This document shows, piece after piece, positions 60,328 to 64,000 of a stretch of DNA of 64,000 bases. The notes beneath the pieces are model-generated. The model was not told where the DNA came from and searched no databases. It was given only the letters and a program-made list of their open reading frames with translations. This DNA is from Progne subis subis (lineage: Eukaryota; Chordata; Aves; Passeriformes; Hirundinidae). The translations under genes were made by a program, and so were the position numbers. The first letter of the stretch is position 1. The number at the start of each line of letters is the position of its first letter. The DNA lies in contig JAKJHU010000141.1 of the NCBI GenBank assembly GCA_022316685.1, forward strand, positions 828,921 to 892,920, in the 5' to 3' direction.

Positions 60328-61267
60328 TCCCGTCCCTCTCAAACGGCGGGTTTAACGTTTTCTGGGTGAGGAGAATTTCTGCATTGCACACACACACACA
60401 CAGATCATGGAAAAGTAATATTCCTTTGTGACAGCAATGAGGGGAAGTCATGAATAATTTAAGGTTTTCTGCTTTGGCCTTGCCATCCCTCAGAAAGCAG
60501 AGTGCCTGCTGCTTAGGCAGATGATTGGAAAGTATGTTTGTAGCTGTGAGGCTGGCAGCTGAAGGGGGGAGATGACAGTGAGGAAGAGGAGGGAGGAAGG
60601 GGTGGAGGAAGTCACACCTCCCTGCCTGCTGCGTCTTTCTCTCTGGAGGGTCACACTGCCATTCCCCTGGGCACAGGTCCCTTGCTCCCTCTAAGCTGCC
60701 GTGGAGAGTGGTGGAGCTTTGAGAATTCTCCTCTTTGATTAGGATTCAAAATGCACTCAGCAGGACATGAGAGCATCTCAAGCACAATTTCCAAAACTCT
60801 GTTTCTTTATCGCTGCTTCTCCGAAGCAGTGTGAGCCCCCCTGAGATACGGGCTGTGGGAAGAGGCTGTGGAGCTGTCCTGTCATTAAACACTGAGCACC
60901 TGAGCCCCACTGCCCTGCAGAGCTGCAGGAACCACTTGTCAAGGGCACTACATGCCCACATGTGAAGGTGCTGGCCTCAGTCAGGGCCCAAATGACACAC
61001 CTGTAATACTGTGTGTCCAGAACAAGGCACTGATCACTGCTAGAACTGATTGCAGCTTAATGATGAGAACCTCTGTCTCTCTTGTGCCTACAGCCCAAGC
61101 GCTGTTTCTACTGTTAATAGTAAAAATGTTATAAATATTTTAAAAGACAGCTAGCATTCCACCACTTCTAGTAAAGAGATGTTTGGCATTCTTTGGTTAA
61201 TCCTTATTTTACTACCTCTGTTCTTTAACGAGCCTAACAAACTGCCTGAGCTTTGGGAGAAAGGTTC

Positions 61268-61288
61268 TTTTTTTTTTTTTTTTTTTTT
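61268..61288. repeat. Poly-T run
   Basis: An uninterrupted run of 21 T. Confidence 0.9.
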
Positions 61289-61869
61289 GCTTTAAAGCTT
61301 CTTTATGATTTTGGCCAGTGAAAAACATAAGATACATCCATAAATATAAACTAAGTCCTCATATAAGGCATGGGGAAACGTGTGAACAAATGCCTGGAGA
61401 TGATGGGAGAGCAGATTCCTGGTATGTCAAGTGAAGCATCTGAATTATTCATATTGATTCGTCTCGTAGAAAACATCTGCTGACCTCGGGCCAAAATGGA
61501 AACTCTTAAACAGGCATATAAATGTCACTTTTGGATGATATAAATGCCGTATTTTGGAAAGCCAAAACAAAGATGCCCAAATAGAGCAATTATTTAGATT
61601 GCTGATTACGCAGCTGACGAGACTGCGAAAGGTCACTCGTCTGCGGCTGAAGCAAAGAGAGACCTGGGATGATCTCATCAGCTCAGTGGGGTCGGGTCCA
61701 GTTCACCTCTGGAAGGGAGCCTCCAAAAGAGGAGAAACTCTTGAGCTGAATTAATGTGATGACTCTCTTCCATCTGAGTCACCGCTGAGCAGTGGTTGCA
61801 GGGTTCTGCCAGGGACTCTGCCCGTGGTGGGTGGGAGCTGCTGCACCAAACGCTCAGGGCCACCAGAGT

Positions 61870-62550
61870 TTTGGGCAGGTGCACTGGAAACAGAGCAGGA
61901 TTTTGGGCAGGTGCATTGTAAACAGAGCAGAGTTTTGGGAAGATGCATTGTAAACAGAGAAGGATTTGGGGCAGGTGTGCTGCAAACAGCAGAGTTTTGG
62001 GCAGGTGCATCACAAATGGAGCAGGATTTTGGGCAGGTGCACTGCAAACAGAGCAGGATTTTGGGCAGGTGCATTGCAAATGGAGCAGGATTTTGGGCAG
62101 GTGCACTGCAAACACAGCAGAATTTTGGGCAGATGCATTGTAAACAGCAGGATTTTGGGCAGGTACAATGCTAACACAGCAGGATTTTGGGCAGGTGCAT
62201 TGCAAGTACAGCAGAGTTTTGGGCAGATGCATTGTAAACAGAGCAGGATTTTGGGCAGGTGCACTGCAAACAGAATTTTGGGTGGGTGCATTGCAAACAG
62301 AGCAGGATTCTGGGCAGGTGCACTGCAAACACAGCAGAATTTTGGGCAGATGCATTGTAAACAGCAGGATTTTGGGCAGGTACAATGCTAACACAGCAGG
62401 ATTCTGGGCAGGTGCACTGCAAACAAACCAGGATTCTGGGCAGGTGCATTGCAAAGGTTTGGGCAGGAGTATTCCAAACAGAACAGCATTTAGGGGATGT
62501 GTATTCCAAACAGAGCAGCATTTTGGGGAGGTGTACTCCAAACAGCGTCA
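61870..62550. repeat. Minisatellite, about 22 copies of a 32 bp unit
   Basis: The unit is GAGCAGGATTTTGGGCAGGT then GCACTGCAAACA. Several copies are shortened to about 29 bp by loss of GAG or a similar triplet. The last three or four copies are more diverged (GTGTATTCCAAACAGAGCAG). A segment of about 80 bases starting at 62101 reappears at 62318, so a 217 bp higher-order block was duplicated. Several frames on both strands remain open across it, without coding meaning. Confidence 0.95.
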
Positions 62551-63198
62551 CAGCAGCTGAAGCAACTGCAAGCTCTGAGCCTGTCTTAGAGCAAAAGGTG
62601 AGAGTGGCTGTGGTTTCTGCCATCTCCCACCTCGTTGTGCAGTTCAGCTGCTGCAGTCACGCTGTACTCGGGGCTGGGCTCCCTGAGCATCCATCCTGCA
62701 GACACGTTAATGATGCAGGCCCTGATTAAACAGGAGAGTTTATAGGCAGCAGCAGTATCGCGGCGTGGCAGTTTTAATGAAGCAGAATATATTGTGGCTG
62801 TTCTTTGCATGTGTGCAGCGTGGGAAAGGGAGCCTTGGCTTCCTCAGGGCCCTTGTGCTCACTGCAGCTCACAGGGATGTGGGCTGGGCTCTTGGGCAGA
62901 CAGCAAATGCTCCCACATGCACTGGTCACCGTGGCTGAGCACAGGGTGTCCCCAGGGAGGGACAAATGTCTGTGCTGAGTGGCTGCTCTGTGGTGTCTCC
63001 CAAAATCTGTGTGTTCCCTACCTGAAGATCATTGCCCACCTGTTGGAGTCCAGGGCATTCCTTTGGTTGCCCTGGAGGGTCAGGGACCTGGGCAGGGGGG
63101 TCTGGGACCCCGGCCCAGAGCTCAGAGAGACACTGGATTTGATCTCAGTCCATGGGAGAGGCTTCTTGCACTGCAGGAAGCATTGCAGGCCACAAGAG

Positions 63199-63689
63199 TG
63201 TGAAAGATTGTAGTTTAGTATATCACAGGGTGAGAAAAAGAGTGGGTTTGGATTTCTTGTATTGAAGTGAATGGGGACAAGATGGAGAATTTGGGGCGTT
63301 GTCTCCTTCTTCTTCCTTCTCCTTCCCTCACTCCATTTCTGCAGTGACGTTGGCACAAAGTAGTTTGTGAGGATTGGGTCAGAGTAAAGATGACCTTTTT
63401 AGTAATAGTGATAGACATTGGTAATAAATAGTAAATATCGAATACGTAGCAATTAGTATAAAAGATAAGGACAGCCCTGGGATGGGGGGAGTCACCAGAT
63501 GTCCGAGCCGCGGCAAACATCTTCTGGACACTGAGAAAATTGTAAGATAAGAACTAATAAACGAAGCATGCAACCTTGAAGACTCCGTCTTTTCCTGCGT
63601 TTGGCACATAGCTTTGCAGAGGGCAAAAAAGACTCTAAAACCACCTGAATGCCGGGGAATTTAAACTCCCGGCAAGCAGCCCCCCAACA
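63199..63689 (+). mobile_element. LTR with adjoining primer-binding-like site
   Basis: The element has a TG start (TGTGAAAGATTGTAGTTTAG), a TATA box (AGTATAAAAGATAAGG, about 63457), a polyadenylation signal (TAATAAACGA, about 63556) and an end CCCCCCAACA. A TGGCGTCCCTGGGAGTGG stretch follows at 63692-63709, placed where a retroviral primer-binding site sits, but I cannot assign it to a tRNA. Block layout resembles the family B copies at 12485 and 57133. No viral coding region follows; exon 6 begins at 63771. Confidence 0.6.
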
Positions 63690-63750
63690 ACTGGCGTCCC
63701 TGGGAGTGGGCAGAAACACCCACCCTCCCAGCCATCAGGCAGCCAGCTAA

Positions 63751-63999
<249 letters not shown>

Positions 64000-64000
64000 T

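Noticed and set aside
61678..62541. 287-codon cysteine-rich minus-strand frame resembling a keratin-associated or metallothionein-like protein
   Set aside because: The Cys pattern is a direct product of the 32 bp repeat and shifts frame with the 29-base units.
61870..62550. CRISPR-like array of regular short repeats
   Set aside because: Units are contiguous with no unique spacers, and the context is a vertebrate gene intron. The same applies to the 24 bp array.

Overview
The window is vertebrate nuclear DNA from a bird, probably a songbird. It has long introns with GT-AG splicing, CR1 LINE 3' ends of avian type, and several avian-type endogenous retrovirus LTRs. The only gene I can support is TRPC5, a receptor-operated, calcium-permeable, non-selective cation channel, on the + strand. 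Six coding exons at 17007-17384, 33668-34189, 48177-48513, 51945-52084, 57726-58048 and 63771-63966 join with compatible phases. They encode residues 1-632 of a protein that is about 973 residues long in mammals (remembered value). The C-terminal exons lie beyond the right edge. From memory, residue numbering matches mammalian TRPC5 exactly: zinc ligands H172/C176/C178/C181, the calcium site E418/E421/N436/D439, E543, the C553-C558 pair, LFW 575-577 and E595/E598 are all present. TRPC5 lies on chromosome 4 or 4A in birds; placing this window there is inference.

Layout. 1-16985 is 5' flank or upstream intron. It holds a CR1 fragment, a CpG-rich block near 4505-4830 (candidate promoter or non-coding exon), an 11 x 68 bp minisatellite, TA/CA microsatellites and two LTRs. 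Intron 1 (17385-33667) holds three LTR-type elements, a small CpG cluster and a 9 x 51 bp minisatellite. Intron 2 (34190-48176) holds an ERVL-type LTR and an LTR inserted into a CR1. Intron 3 (48514-51944) begins with a minisatellite made of copies of the exon 3/intron 3 junction itself. Intron 4 (52085-57725) holds about 53 copies of a 24 bp unit and one LTR-like repeat. Intron 5 (58049-63770) holds about 22 copies of a 32 bp unit and an LTR ending about 80 bp before exon 6.

I found no second protein gene, tRNA, rRNA or recognised microRNA. Long open frames outside the six exons are explained by tandem arrays or are short chance frames. The most notable observation is the intron 3 array. It copies coding sequence for I-L-P-W-V-L plus the splice donor, so ten GT donor-like sites, several with a better -3 base than the real one, follow the authentic donor within about 530 bp.
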